Assembly (NCBI GenBank): GCA_004554255.1
Contig: SFNC01000020.1
Span: 1-24,531 of the forward strand
DNA length: 24,531 bases
Direction of reading: 5' to 3'
Origin: Bacteroidales bacterium
GTDB taxonomy: Bacteria; Bacteroidota; Bacteroidia; Bacteroidales; Muribaculaceae
Positions 1-7,804 of the stretch are shown in pieces. The first letter of the stretch is position 1, and the number at the start of each line of letters is the position of its first letter. Made by a program: the position numbers and the translations under genes. Below the pieces are notes generated by a model. The model was not told the DNA's origin and did not search any database. It saw nothing but the letters and a program-made list of their open reading frames with translations.

Positions 1-137
1 AAATTTCGCCAAGTCTCATCGGTCATGTAGCCCGCTACATTCCCTCTTCAACTTGCGAAATTTCCTCGAAAATACACCGCCCCTGCGTTAACAAATATTC
101 TTTCTCCGAAAGCGCTAAGGCGATGAGGGGAACGGGG
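1..137. repeat. Left copy of a fold-back intergenic repeat
   Basis: This non-coding stretch holds nested inverted repeats. Bases 1-14 (AAATTTCGCCAAGT) pair with 51-63 (ACTTGCGAAATTT) with one bulged base. Inside them, 25-40 (ATGTAGCCCGCTACAT) is a tight hairpin. The unit ends with CCCCTGCGTTAACAAATATT at 80-99, and GGGGAACGGGG follows at 127-137 after a 27-base spacer that starts with a small hairpin (CTTTCTCCGAAAG, 100-112). The same elements occur at the right end of the window on the opposite strand. The outer stem probably continues to the left of base 1, so this copy looks cut by the window edge. I infer a multi-copy intergenic repeat; its name and function are unknown to me. Confidence 0.7.
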
Positions 138-140
138 CCT

Positions 141-178
141 AAAAAAAAGTGGCGCGGCCCCGTGTTTGAGGCCGCGCC
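141..178 (-). terminator. Intrinsic terminator after nuoN
   Basis: On the minus strand, arms GGCGCGGCC (170-178) and GGCCGCGCC (151-159) form a perfect 9-bp GC stem with a 10-base loop. Two bases later comes a run of eight T (141-148). It begins 27 bases past the nuoN stop codon. This is a textbook Rho-independent terminator and marks the likely 3' end of the nuo-atp-nuo transcript. Confidence 0.88.
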
Positions 179-205
179 GCGCTATGCGTTGTGCGGGTTT
201 TGCTA

Positions 206-1702
206 TCAGATGCTGCGTGTGAATATGCTGAGGAACTCGGACTGTGCCGCTGTTGAGAGCAACCAGTTGTAAACGCAGCTGCAGATACCGAGGGCGATGA
301 TGCCGCCGACGGTGATAATGAGGCCAAGGCGCTCGCTCCAGGCCGATTTGAATCGTGCCACAACGGGCTCGCCGGGAGTGATGTACATGCTCTTAACCAC
401 CAGGAGGTAGTAGAAGAGCGAGATGATGGTGTTGATGAGGGCGATGAGTACGAGTACGTATATCTCTATCGAGCCTTGGTTTATAGCGGCGGTGAAGATG
501 AAGAATTTGCTGAAGAATCCGGCGAAGGGGGGGATACCTGCCAGCGAGAACATTGCGAGCATCATGCAGAATGCCAGGGCGGGGTTGCTCTTGGACATTC
601 CGCGGTAGTCATCAATGGAGATTTTGCCGCTCTGGTTCTCCACGGCCTGTGCCACGCCGAAAGCGGCGAGGTTGCTGAAGATGTATACAAAGATGTAGTA
701 CATCATTGCGGCAGAGCCCATAACGTTGTCGGCGATGATACCCAGCATGATGTATCCGGCCTGCGAGATAGAGGAGAAGGCGAGGAAGCGCTTCATGTTG
801 CGCTGGCGGATTGCAAAGAGGTTACCGATGGTGATGGTGAGGATGATGATTGCGTAGAGCATCCACTCCCACACCTGCTCGTATATGCAGCCGAAGGCCT
901 GAGCGAGTATAACCATGAATGCGAAGGCAGCGGCGCCTTTGGAAATGACGGAGAGGTATGAGGTTACGGATGTGGGGGCTCCCTGGTAAACGTCGGCGGT
1001 CCAGAGGTGGAAGGGAACGAGCGAGAGCTTGAATCCTATTCCGCCGATAACTAATATCATCGCGAGGATGAGGAGGGCGTTAACGCCTTCGCCCAGCGCG
1101 AGGGTGAAGTAGATGTCGTTGAAGAAGAGCGAGCCTGTGAGTCCGTAAACGAATGAGAGGCCCATCATGAATACTGCCGATGAGAATATGGCGGTCATCA
1201 TGTATTTAATGGCGGCCTCGCGGCTCTCGTAGCGGCTTTTGTCAAGAGCGACCATTGCCGCGAGGGGCAGTGATGCGCTTTCCAGACCGATGACGAAGAG
1301 CAGGAAGTGGCGGGCACTGATCATGAGGTACATTCCGAAGAGTGTGACCAGCAGCAGGTCGTAGAACTCGCCGCGGCGCATGGCCATGCCTTCGCTGTTG
1401 GCCCATTTGATGGACTGGATGAGGACGATGAACACGCCGATGTTAAGGATGCCCTTGATTGCGGTGATGATGGGGCTGTTGACATACATGCCGCCGAAAA
1501 CCGAGATTGCCTCGTCGGAGGGGCATCCCAGCAGGCAGGGGAAGAAACCTGCCACGGTGAGTATGAGTAATCCTGCCGCTGTAACACCGGGGAGTGCCTT
1601 GGCGGCGCGTGCGGGCATGAAAATGTCGTAGATGAACACTACCAAGAAAAGGACAAGCAATCCTATTTCTTGCTTCATAGCTAAAAACTGAGAGTAATCC
1701 AT
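206..1702 (-). CDS. nuoN: NADH-quinone oxidoreductase subunit N
   Basis: Antiporter-like membrane subunit of respiratory complex I and one of its three proton-channel modules in the inner membrane. The 498-residue protein is hydrophobic throughout. It keeps the expected charged channel residues: E141 in the ESASLPL segment (TM5), K225 in FKLSLVPFHLWTADVYQGAP (TM7) and K255 (TM8). Length is normal for the family. The start is supported by an AGGAAAG ribosome binding site about 9 bases upstream of the ATG. It is the last gene of the cluster, 24 bases after nuoM, and a strong terminator follows. Identification is secure. Confidence 0.97.
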   Translation of the reverse strand: MDYSQFLAMKQEIGLLVLFLVVFIYDIFMPARAAKALPGVTAAGLLILTVAGFFPCLLGCPSDEAISVFGGMYVNSPIITAIKGILNIGVFIVLIQSIKWANSEGMAMRRGEFYDLLLVTLFGMYLMISARHFLLFVIGLESASLPLAAMVALDKSRYESREAAIKYMMTAIFSSAVFMMGLSFVYGLTGSLFFNDIYFTLALGEGVNALLILAMILVIGGIGFKLSLVPFHLWTADVYQGAPTSVTSYLSVISKGAAAFAFMVILAQAFGCIYEQVWEWMLYAIIILTITIGNLFAIRQRNMKRFLAFSSISQAGYIMLGIIADNVMGSAAMMYYIFVYIFSNLAAFGVAQAVENQSGKISIDDYRGMSKSNPALAFCMMLAMFSLAGIPPFAGFFSKFFIFTAAINQGSIEIYVLVLIALINTIISLFYYLLVVKSMYITPGEPVVARFKSAWSERLGLIITVGGIIALGICSCVYNWLLSTAAQSEFLSIFTRSI

Positions 1703-1726
1703 TGCTGTTTGCTTTCCTGGTTTTTA

Positions 1727-3232
1727 TTAGTTGAGTCCTATCGCGGCGAAGATAGCCGGCGAGAAGGTGTTTTTAATCAGTTCTACAAAGAAGTTGGGGA
1801 AGCAACCGATGGCTGCGACGCAAACGATGAGAGTGACAGTGGAGAGTCTCTCGAACCAAGTGGCGTCGGTAAGCTGCAGGTGATGCTGGTCCTGAACGGG
1901 GCCGAAGAGGAGTTTGCCAACGACGCGGAGGATGTAGACCGCGGTGATGACGATGGATGCGCAAGCCACGATGGTGAATACGCGGTGGAAGGTATCCTGG
2001 TGCTCGAATGAGCCCACGAAGATTGTCATTTCCGATACGAAACCGGAGAGGCCGGGCAGTCCGAGCGAAGCGAAACCGGCGATTACGTATCCTACACCGA
2101 GGAAGGGCATGATTCGCATCAGTCCGCCCATCTTGGTGATGTCGCGGGTGTGTGTGCGTCCGTAAATCATACCGATAAGTGCGAAGAAGAGTGCGGTCAT
2201 GAGACCATGCGAGAGCATCTGCATGATTGCGCCGGTCATTGCGGTGGTGTTGAGCATGAGGATTGCGAAGAGCACCATGCCGCAGTGGCTAACTGAAGAG
2301 TATGCGTTGATGTACTTGAGGTCGGTCTGTACGCATGCGGAGAATGCGCCGTAAACCACGGATATTCCGGTGAGGATGAGGAAAATCCAGGCGAGTTCGT
2401 TAGCGGCCCAGGGCATGCAGTAGATTGCCACGCGGAAGCATCCGTATCCGCCGAGTTTCATAAGCACGCCGGCGTGGAGCATTGATACCGCGGTGGGGGC
2501 GCATGCGTGACCGTCGGGGCTCCATGTGTGGAAGGGGAACATTGCGCCGAGGACGCCGAAGCCTACGAAGGTCATGGGGAAGAGGAAGCTCTGCCAGCCG
2601 TGGGGGATAGCGTCGTTGTTGACGATTTCAAGCAGGTTCCAGGTGAGGTTGGCGGGGTCTGCGGCGCTGTGGTAGTATATTCCGATGAGGCCGAGCATGA
2701 GGAATGCCGAGCCACCCATGAGCATGAGGGTGAGTTTCATTGCCGAGTATTCCTTGCGACCGGTGCCCCAGAGGCCGATGAGCAGGTACATGGGAATCAG
2801 TGCGACCTCGTAGAACATGAACATTGTAAAGAGGTCGATGCTGATAAAGAAACCGTACACACCGGTGGAGAGGAGAATGAGCCAGAGGAAGAATTCCTTG
2901 GGCTGGTCTATTTTCCATGAGGCGAAGGAGCCGGCGAATACTATGAATCCGGTGAGGATAAGCATTGCCACGCTCACGCCGTCGACGCCAACGGCGAGGT
3001 GGATGTTAAGGTCGGGGAACCACTGCCAGCTCTGCACGTAGAACATGGGGCTGACGGGGTCGGCGGCACGCAGTTGCAGGTAATCACACAGCAGGTAGAT
3101 AGACAAGCCTACCAGTGCGGACGAGCCGATGACGGCCACGGCGCGCACTTGCTTGACGTTTTTACAGATGGCGAGCAATCCAAGCATTACTATGGGGATC
3201 ACCACGAAGTATATCAGTATATTGCTGAACAT
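1727..3232 (-). CDS. nuoM: NADH-quinone oxidoreductase subunit M
   Basis: Second antiporter-like channel subunit of complex I, 501 residues, all membrane. The TM5 glutamate is present (E142 in MFYEVALIPMYLLIG), as is the TM8 lysine (K259 in GVLMKLGGYG). Aligning the signature PFHTWSPDGHACAPTAVS (from P233) without gaps to the E. coli PLHGWLPDAHSQAPTAGS region puts leucine L228 where the usual TM7 lysine (E. coli K234) sits. NuoL and NuoN here keep theirs. This may be a trait of the lineage rather than damage, because the rest of the protein is intact. An AAGGAAAA ribosome binding site precedes the ATG. The gene lies 68 bases downstream of nuoL and 24 bases upstream of nuoN. Confidence 0.97.
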   Translation of the reverse strand: MFSNILIYFVVIPIVMLGLLAICKNVKQVRAVAVIGSSALVGLSIYLLCDYLQLRAADPVSPMFYVQSWQWFPDLNIHLAVGVDGVSVAMLILTGFIVFAGSFASWKIDQPKEFFLWLILLSTGVYGFFISIDLFTMFMFYEVALIPMYLLIGLWGTGRKEYSAMKLTLMLMGGSAFLMLGLIGIYYHSAADPANLTWNLLEIVNNDAIPHGWQSFLFPMTFVGFGVLGAMFPFHTWSPDGHACAPTAVSMLHAGVLMKLGGYGCFRVAIYCMPWAANELAWIFLILTGISVVYGAFSACVQTDLKYINAYSSVSHCGMVLFAILMLNTTAMTGAIMQMLSHGLMTALFFALIGMIYGRTHTRDITKMGGLMRIMPFLGVGYVIAGFASLGLPGLSGFVSEMTIFVGSFEHQDTFHRVFTIVACASIVITAVYILRVVGKLLFGPVQDQHHLQLTDATWFERLSTVTLIVCVAAIGCFPNFFVELIKNTFSPAIFAAIGLN

Positions 3233-3274
3233 TGTTAATTAGTTTTTTCCTTGGAAAAATGGAGTGATTGTGGG

Positions 3275-3307
3275 GTTAAATTGTCATGCAGTTAAATTAA
3301 TCATGCA
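3275..3307. repeat. Short tandem repeat across the nuoL stop codon
   Basis: GTTAAATTGTCATGCA (3275-3290) is followed directly by GTTAAATTAATCATGCA (3291-3307). The two copies differ by one substitution and one inserted base. The second copy contains the end of nuoL, so its last sense codon and stop (GCA TGA on the minus strand) are repeated just downstream as GCATGA. It looks like a small local duplication at the gene end and does not alter NuoL. Confidence 0.6.
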
Positions 3308-5268
3308 AGAGCGACAAGCATTGCGATACCGCCGATGATTAAAGCGCCGACGAGGTAAATCCAAACGTACATCTGAATCTGACCGGACTGGAGGGTGCGG
3401 ATAGACCATGACGCCTTGTTGGTGATGTAAGCGAAACCGTCCATGGTGCCGTCGATGATGTGGCGGTCGAACCATGCGATGGGTCGGCAGATACCGTTGA
3501 AGATAATCTTGTGGGTGACAAACATGTACAGCTCGTCCCAGTAGAATCTGTGGTGAGCCCATTCCCAGAGGCAGGGCATTGCGGCGCGGAATTTGGCGGG
3601 GAGGCTGTTTTCCTTGCGGTACATTATTGTAGCCAGGGAAATGGCGAGGATTGCGATAATCACGCTTGAGATTGCGATAGCGCCGTCCAGGTGGATGTCA
3701 TAAGTGAGGTGATTCCAGGTAACGTAGTGTCCGAAGGGGATGAAACCTGCCACACAGCTTACAGCAGCGAGGAATACGAGGGGAATGCTCATAGACCAGG
3801 GCGCATCGTGGGGAGTGTGGTGGAATTTGGGGTCGTTCCACCAGAAAATCAGGTAGTACAGGCGGAACATGTAGAATGCGGTGAGAGCGGCGACGATAGT
3901 CATCCATACGCCCATGAAGGGGCTCCATGCGTAAGCAGCGGAGAGGATTTCGTCCTTAGAGAAGAACCCGGAGAAGGGCGGGATGCCGGCGATGGCCAGA
4001 CAGCCGATCAGGAATGTGATATGTGTGATGGGCATGTACTTGCGCAGGCCGCCCATGGCAGTGTAGTTGTTGGAGTGTACGGCGTGGATAAGTGCGCCGG
4101 CGCCCAGGAAGAGGAGGGCCTTGAACATGGCGTGTGTGAACAGGTGGAACATTGATGCCATGTATCCGAGTCCGTGGTGGCAAACTTCGCCGTTGCCCAG
4201 CGAGGCAACACCGAGGCTCACCATCATGAATGCGATCTGCGAGATGGTGGAGAACGCGAGTACACGTTTTATGTCAATCTGGGCGCAGGCAACCACCGCG
4301 GCATAGAAGGCTGTGCATGCGCCCACAACAGCGATGAATACTGTTGCGGCATATTCCAGCATATAGAGCGGGAAGAGACGTGCCACCAGGTAAACGCCGG
4401 CGACAACCATGGTTGCGGCGTGGATAAGAGCCGAAACGGGAGTGGGACCTTCCATAGCGTCGGGGAGCCAGATGTGTAGCGGCATCATTGCCGATTTACC
4501 CATACCGCCGACATAAATCAGCACCAGTGCCCAGGTGAGAACCGATGCGCCCATGAAGGTTGCGCCGCCGGTTGATGCCAATACGGCACCGGGATTGCTG
4601 TTGAGCGTAGCGAAGTCGAAAGTATCGGTATAGAACGAAAGCAGCAGGATGCCGATGAGGAAACCGAGGTCGGCGAAACGGGTGACGATAAATGCTTTCT
4701 TGGAGGCCGATACCGCAGAGGGCAGCGTGTAGTAGAATCCGATGAGCAGGTATGATGATGCGCCCACAAGCTCCCAGAAGATGTACATCTGGAAAATGTT
4801 GGTTGCCACTACCAGTCCGAGCATCGAGAACGAGAACAGCGACAGGAACGCATAGTAGCGCTGGAAGCCGCGTTCGCCATCCATGTATCCGAGCGAGTAA
4901 AGGTGTACGCAGAAAGAGATTGTGGTGATAACCACGAGCATCATGGCCGAAATGGGGTCAAGATAGAAACCGAGTTTGATAACCAGGTTCTGCGTGAAAG
5001 CGAGCCAAGTGTGGTCGAATACAGTGTATGGCAGGCGCTCCAGTGTTCCGTCAGCGAGGACGGTCTGGAAAGCGGCGTCACCGCCGAAGAAATACGTGTA
5101 GGCGATCATGCAAGCGAACACCAGACAGGTGCCCATGCCCACAATGCCGAAAGCGGCGGCAACTTTATGCGGCAGCTTGCATCCGGCGATGCCCAGCCAC
5201 AGGAAGTTGAAGAGCGGTATGACCAGTATGAGCAGGGCCAGTACCGGGAGGGTTGTCGTTATATCCAT
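3301..5268 (-). CDS. nuoL: NADH-quinone oxidoreductase subunit L
   Basis: Largest antiporter-like subunit of complex I, at the far end of the membrane arm. It is 655 residues, slightly longer than the roughly 610 of E. coli and within the family range. Channel residues are visible: E166 in YIFWELVGASSYLLIG (TM5) and K258 in GGMGKSAMMPLHIWLPDAM (TM7), followed by the GPTPVSALIHAATMVVAG signature. The C-terminal part, after about residue 500, should carry the long lateral helix and the final transmembrane segment (WIYLVGALIIGGIAMLVALA). The start lies only 6 bases after the nuoK stop, which suggests coupled translation. Confidence 0.97.
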   Translation of the reverse strand: MDITTTLPVLALLILVIPLFNFLWLGIAGCKLPHKVAAAFGIVGMGTCLVFACMIAYTYFFGGDAAFQTVLADGTLERLPYTVFDHTWLAFTQNLVIKLGFYLDPISAMMLVVITTISFCVHLYSLGYMDGERGFQRYYAFLSLFSFSMLGLVVATNIFQMYIFWELVGASSYLLIGFYYTLPSAVSASKKAFIVTRFADLGFLIGILLLSFYTDTFDFATLNSNPGAVLASTGGATFMGASVLTWALVLIYVGGMGKSAMMPLHIWLPDAMEGPTPVSALIHAATMVVAGVYLVARLFPLYMLEYAATVFIAVVGACTAFYAAVVACAQIDIKRVLAFSTISQIAFMMVSLGVASLGNGEVCHHGLGYMASMFHLFTHAMFKALLFLGAGALIHAVHSNNYTAMGGLRKYMPITHITFLIGCLAIAGIPPFSGFFSKDEILSAAYAWSPFMGVWMTIVAALTAFYMFRLYYLIFWWNDPKFHHTPHDAPWSMSIPLVFLAAVSCVAGFIPFGHYVTWNHLTYDIHLDGAIAISSVIIAILAISLATIMYRKENSLPAKFRAAMPCLWEWAHHRFYWDELYMFVTHKIIFNGICRPIAWFDRHIIDGTMDGFAYITNKASWSIRTLQSGQIQMYVWIYLVGALIIGGIAMLVALA

Positions 5269-5274
5269 GATGCG

Positions 5275-5616
5275 TTAGAATTTCATTTCGTTGACAGAGG
5301 TCACGTCCACGTTCTTGACGGCTCTGTAGATGTTGATGATAATTGCTATTGCCAGGGCTGTCTCGGCGGCAGCGATAGCGATTGCGAAGAGAGTGAAGAA
5401 CATACCCTCCATGGAGTGGGGGAAGAAGAAGCGGTTGAAAACCACGAAGTTAATATCTACGGCGTTGAGCATCAGCTCTATTGAGATGAGCATCGCAATC
5501 ATATTCTTGCGAGTCATAAAGCCATATACTCCGGCGCAGAACATCAGCAGGCTGGGGATGAGATACCAGATGGGGGTGATGTCTATGCTGTTCAGGATGT
5601 CTGTGATACAGTTCAT
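5275..5616 (-). CDS. nuoK: NADH-quinone oxidoreductase subunit K
   Basis: Small three-helix membrane subunit that carries proton-path glutamates of complex I. E47 (ISIELMLNAVDINFVVF) and E85 (AIAAAETALAIAIIINIYR) match the two conserved membrane glutamates (E. coli E36 and E72). The protein is 113 residues, about 12 longer than usual. The extra length is an N-terminal segment (MNCITDILNSIDITP), and no good alternative start lies between it and the first helix. The upstream ribosome binding site is weak, so the start is a little less certain than the gene. It follows nuoJ by 32 bases and precedes nuoL by 6. Confidence 0.95.
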   Translation of the reverse strand: MNCITDILNSIDITPIWYLIPSLLMFCAGVYGFMTRKNMIAMLISIELMLNAVDINFVVFNRFFFPHSMEGMFFTLFAIAIAAAETALAIAIIINIYRAVKNVDVTSVNEMKF

Positions 5617-5648
5617 GTCATTAAATCTTAATCAGTTCGGGAAACCTT

Positions 5649-6179
5649 TTAACGTTTACGAGCCACAACTACACCACCGATAATGCAAGCGAGCAGGAGA
5701 ACCGAGATAGCCTCGAAAGGCAGCAGGTAAGCTCCTGAAGTAGCGCTGTTTGCGGCATCGCCAACCAACTGGGCGCCGATTTTGTGCATGTCGGGGTTCT
5801 GCATCTCCGGAGCGGGCGTGCACAGCAGGCTGCATCGCGAAATCAGCGCGTAGGCGCTTACGCCGAGCATTGCCAGTGCGGCGACCAGGCCCATGGAGCG
5901 GCGGCGAGAGTGGAGTTTCTCAGAGTTGTCGCCCGGGTGAGTGGTGAGCAGAATAGAGAATACGAAAAGTACTACTATACCGCCGGCGTACACGGCAATC
6001 TGCACTGCGCCGAGGAATTCGTAGTCAAGCATAAAGTAAACGCCGGCTGTGGCGAAGAGTGTGAACAGCAGGAATGTTGCCGAGCGCAGAATCTTGCGTG
6101 TGGTGACAGCCAGGATAGCGAATCCGACCATGGACAGCGCCAGGATCGCGTAAATGATTAAACTTCCGAGTGAGTCCAT
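5649..6179 (-). CDS. nuoJ: NADH-quinone oxidoreductase subunit J
   Basis: Five-helix membrane subunit of complex I, next to the quinone module. The 176-residue protein contains the conserved TM3 signature FLGAVQIAVYAGGIVVLFVF, whose tyrosine and glycines belong to the flexible helix implicated in coupling. A hydrophilic loop after about residue 80 contains a basic stretch (SRRRS), and the protein ends in a hydrophobic helix and ARKR. It starts 6 bases after the nuoI stop, consistent with translational coupling. Length and composition are ordinary. Confidence 0.95.
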   Translation of the reverse strand: MDSLGSLIIYAILALSMVGFAILAVTTRKILRSATFLLFTLFATAGVYFMLDYEFLGAVQIAVYAGGIVVLFVFSILLTTHPGDNSEKLHSRRRSMGLVAALAMLGVSAYALISRCSLLCTPAPEMQNPDMHKIGAQLVGDAANSATSGAYLLPFEAISVLLLACIIGGVVVARKR

Positions 6180-6185
6180 ATATCG

Positions 6186-6797
6186 TTATTGTTTGTTTTC
6201 GGGTTCGGTGGCATCTGGTTTTGCGGCTTCGGCAGCTTTAGCTTTAGCGGCGGCCATAGCAGCAGCTTTGGCCTTTGCTTCGGCGATTTTCTTGGCCTGA
6301 GCCTCTTTGAATGCGGCGATCTGCTCGGGGGTAGGAGCGGGCTCCTCTTTTTCGGGCAGATAATTGAGCTGTTTCACCAGTTTTGAACGGGTGAATACGG
6401 CCTGCTCAAAGTTGTTGCTGAAGTTCAGAGCGTTAGTGGGGCAGTTTGTTGCGCACAGCTGGCAGAAAGTGCAGCTGCCGAGGTCGTAGCTGTATTTTAC
6501 CAGTTTTTTCTTTTTGCCGGTGAGGGTGTCCACCATCTTTGTTTCAAGCGAGATGGTGCCGTTGGGGCATACGCGCTCGCAAGTGCCGCAGGCAATGCAT
6601 TTGTGGTTGCCGTCCTTGTCGTAGATAAGCTCAAGGCAAGCGCGGAAACGCTCGGGCCACTGGTGTGTCTCGCGGTTGTCCGGATACTTTTCCGTGATTT
6701 TGGGAGTCAGGAACTCTTTACCGGTTACGGACAGGCCTTTTATCAGGCTTGCGAATCCGCTTCCCATTGAGCTGAAGTATTCTTTTACACTACTCAT
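6186..6797 (-). CDS. nuoI: NADH-quinone oxidoreductase subunit I (2x[4Fe-4S])
   Basis: Peripheral-arm ferredoxin-like subunit that passes electrons through clusters N6a and N6b towards NuoB. Both cluster motifs are complete: CIACGTCERVCP (C67, C70, C73, C77) and CTFCQLCATNCP (C109, C112, C115, C119), with the usual swapping of the fourth cysteine between clusters. After about residue 150 comes an unusual tail of some 50 residues, rich in alanine, lysine and glutamate and probably helical, ending in EPENKQ. It is absent from E. coli NuoI. The gene begins 73 bases after atpG, so it is the first nuo gene after the embedded atp block. No promoter box was found in that gap. Confidence 0.96.
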   Translation of the reverse strand: MSSVKEYFSSMGSGFASLIKGLSVTGKEFLTPKITEKYPDNRETHQWPERFRACLELIYDKDGNHKCIACGTCERVCPNGTISLETKMVDTLTGKKKKLVKYSYDLGSCTFCQLCATNCPTNALNFSNNFEQAVFTRSKLVKQLNYLPEKEEPAPTPEQIAAFKEAQAKKIAEAKAKAAAMAAAKAKAAEAAKPDATEPENKQ

Positions 6798-6870
6798 TAT
6801 TAAATTGTGAGTTGCTTTGGTTGATTGGGTGATGTTCGTTTCAGTTTATTAATAGAGGCATGTGGCGGTG

Positions 6871-7764
6871 TCAGTCACGGACTTGTCCGCCTACGATGTC
6901 AAGAAGTTCGCTTGTGATGGACTGCTGACGCAGCTTGTTGTATTCCAGCTGCAGGCTGTCCAGCAGATTTTTGGCGTTGTCGTTGGCGGCCTGCATCGCC
7001 ATTACGCGTGCGGCCTGTTCCGATGCGCGGTTTTCGGTGAAAATATCCTGCATTACGGCCATCAGGAACATCGGGAGTACCGAGTTGAAGATAGCGTTGG
7101 GCGAGGGTTCGAAGAGATACGGGCGTCCTGTGGCCTGCGATGCTGTTCCGGCAAACGTCTGTGGCTGCACGGGCAGCAGCTGCGAGGCTAACGGGCGCTG
7201 GCGTCCGGCGGTGTAGAACTTCATGTAAAGCGTGTCGATGCGGTCGTACTTTTTAGCTAAGAAGTCTTTTTCGAGGCTCTGCATGAATTCGGTGACAACT
7301 GCGCCGTCGCTTTTGGAGTCAATGCCTTGCGGCGCTTCTGCGACGTGTATTCTCGAGCCATCGGCCAGGGCGGTCACCGCGCGAGCGATTTTGCGTCCCA
7401 CGGGGATGATATCTATGTCGAAGTCATTGCCGAGGTCTTTTCGGAGGCTCTTGATATATGCAGCCAGATGCTTGAATATGTTCACGTTATAAGCTCCGCA
7501 GAGGCCGTCGTCGCTGCCCCATACAATCACTGCGAGTCGGCGAACTTCGGAGGGCTCGGTGACGATAGGGGATGAGAATTGGGCGTCGGAGCCGAGCACG
7601 TTGCCGATGATTGTCTCTATTTGGCTGCGGAAGGGCACGAGGCGCTGCAGAGCGCCTTCGGCTTTGTGCATCTTGGCCGAAGAAATCATCTTCATGGCGC
7701 CGGTAATTTTTTCCGACGAGGCTACAGACCCGATTCGTCCTTTAAGTTCTCTGAGTGTTGCCAT
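6871..7764 (-). CDS. atpG: F1Fo ATP synthase subunit gamma
   Basis: Central rotor shaft of the F1 motor. The 297-residue protein has the conserved N-terminal helix (LKGRIGSVASSEKITGAMKM, ISSAKM) and the C-terminal helix ending YNKLRQQSITSELLDIVGG. These two helices form the coiled coil inside the alpha3beta3 ring. The Rossmann-like middle contains the usual SDDGLCGAYN motif near residue 85. Length is typical. It is the last gene of the embedded atp block, 40 bases after atpA and 73 bases before nuoI. Confidence 0.97.
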   Translation of the reverse strand: MATLRELKGRIGSVASSEKITGAMKMISSAKMHKAEGALQRLVPFRSQIETIIGNVLGSDAQFSSPIVTEPSEVRRLAVIVWGSDDGLCGAYNVNIFKHLAAYIKSLRKDLGNDFDIDIIPVGRKIARAVTALADGSRIHVAEAPQGIDSKSDGAVVTEFMQSLEKDFLAKKYDRIDTLYMKFYTAGRQRPLASQLLPVQPQTFAGTASQATGRPYLFEPSPNAIFNSVLPMFLMAVMQDIFTENRASEQAARVMAMQAANDNAKNLLDSLQLEYNKLRQQSITSELLDIVGGQVRD

Positions 7765-7804
7765 TGTAGAAGTGTTGCGGTGATTGTTTATTTAACGGGG
7801 AGAG

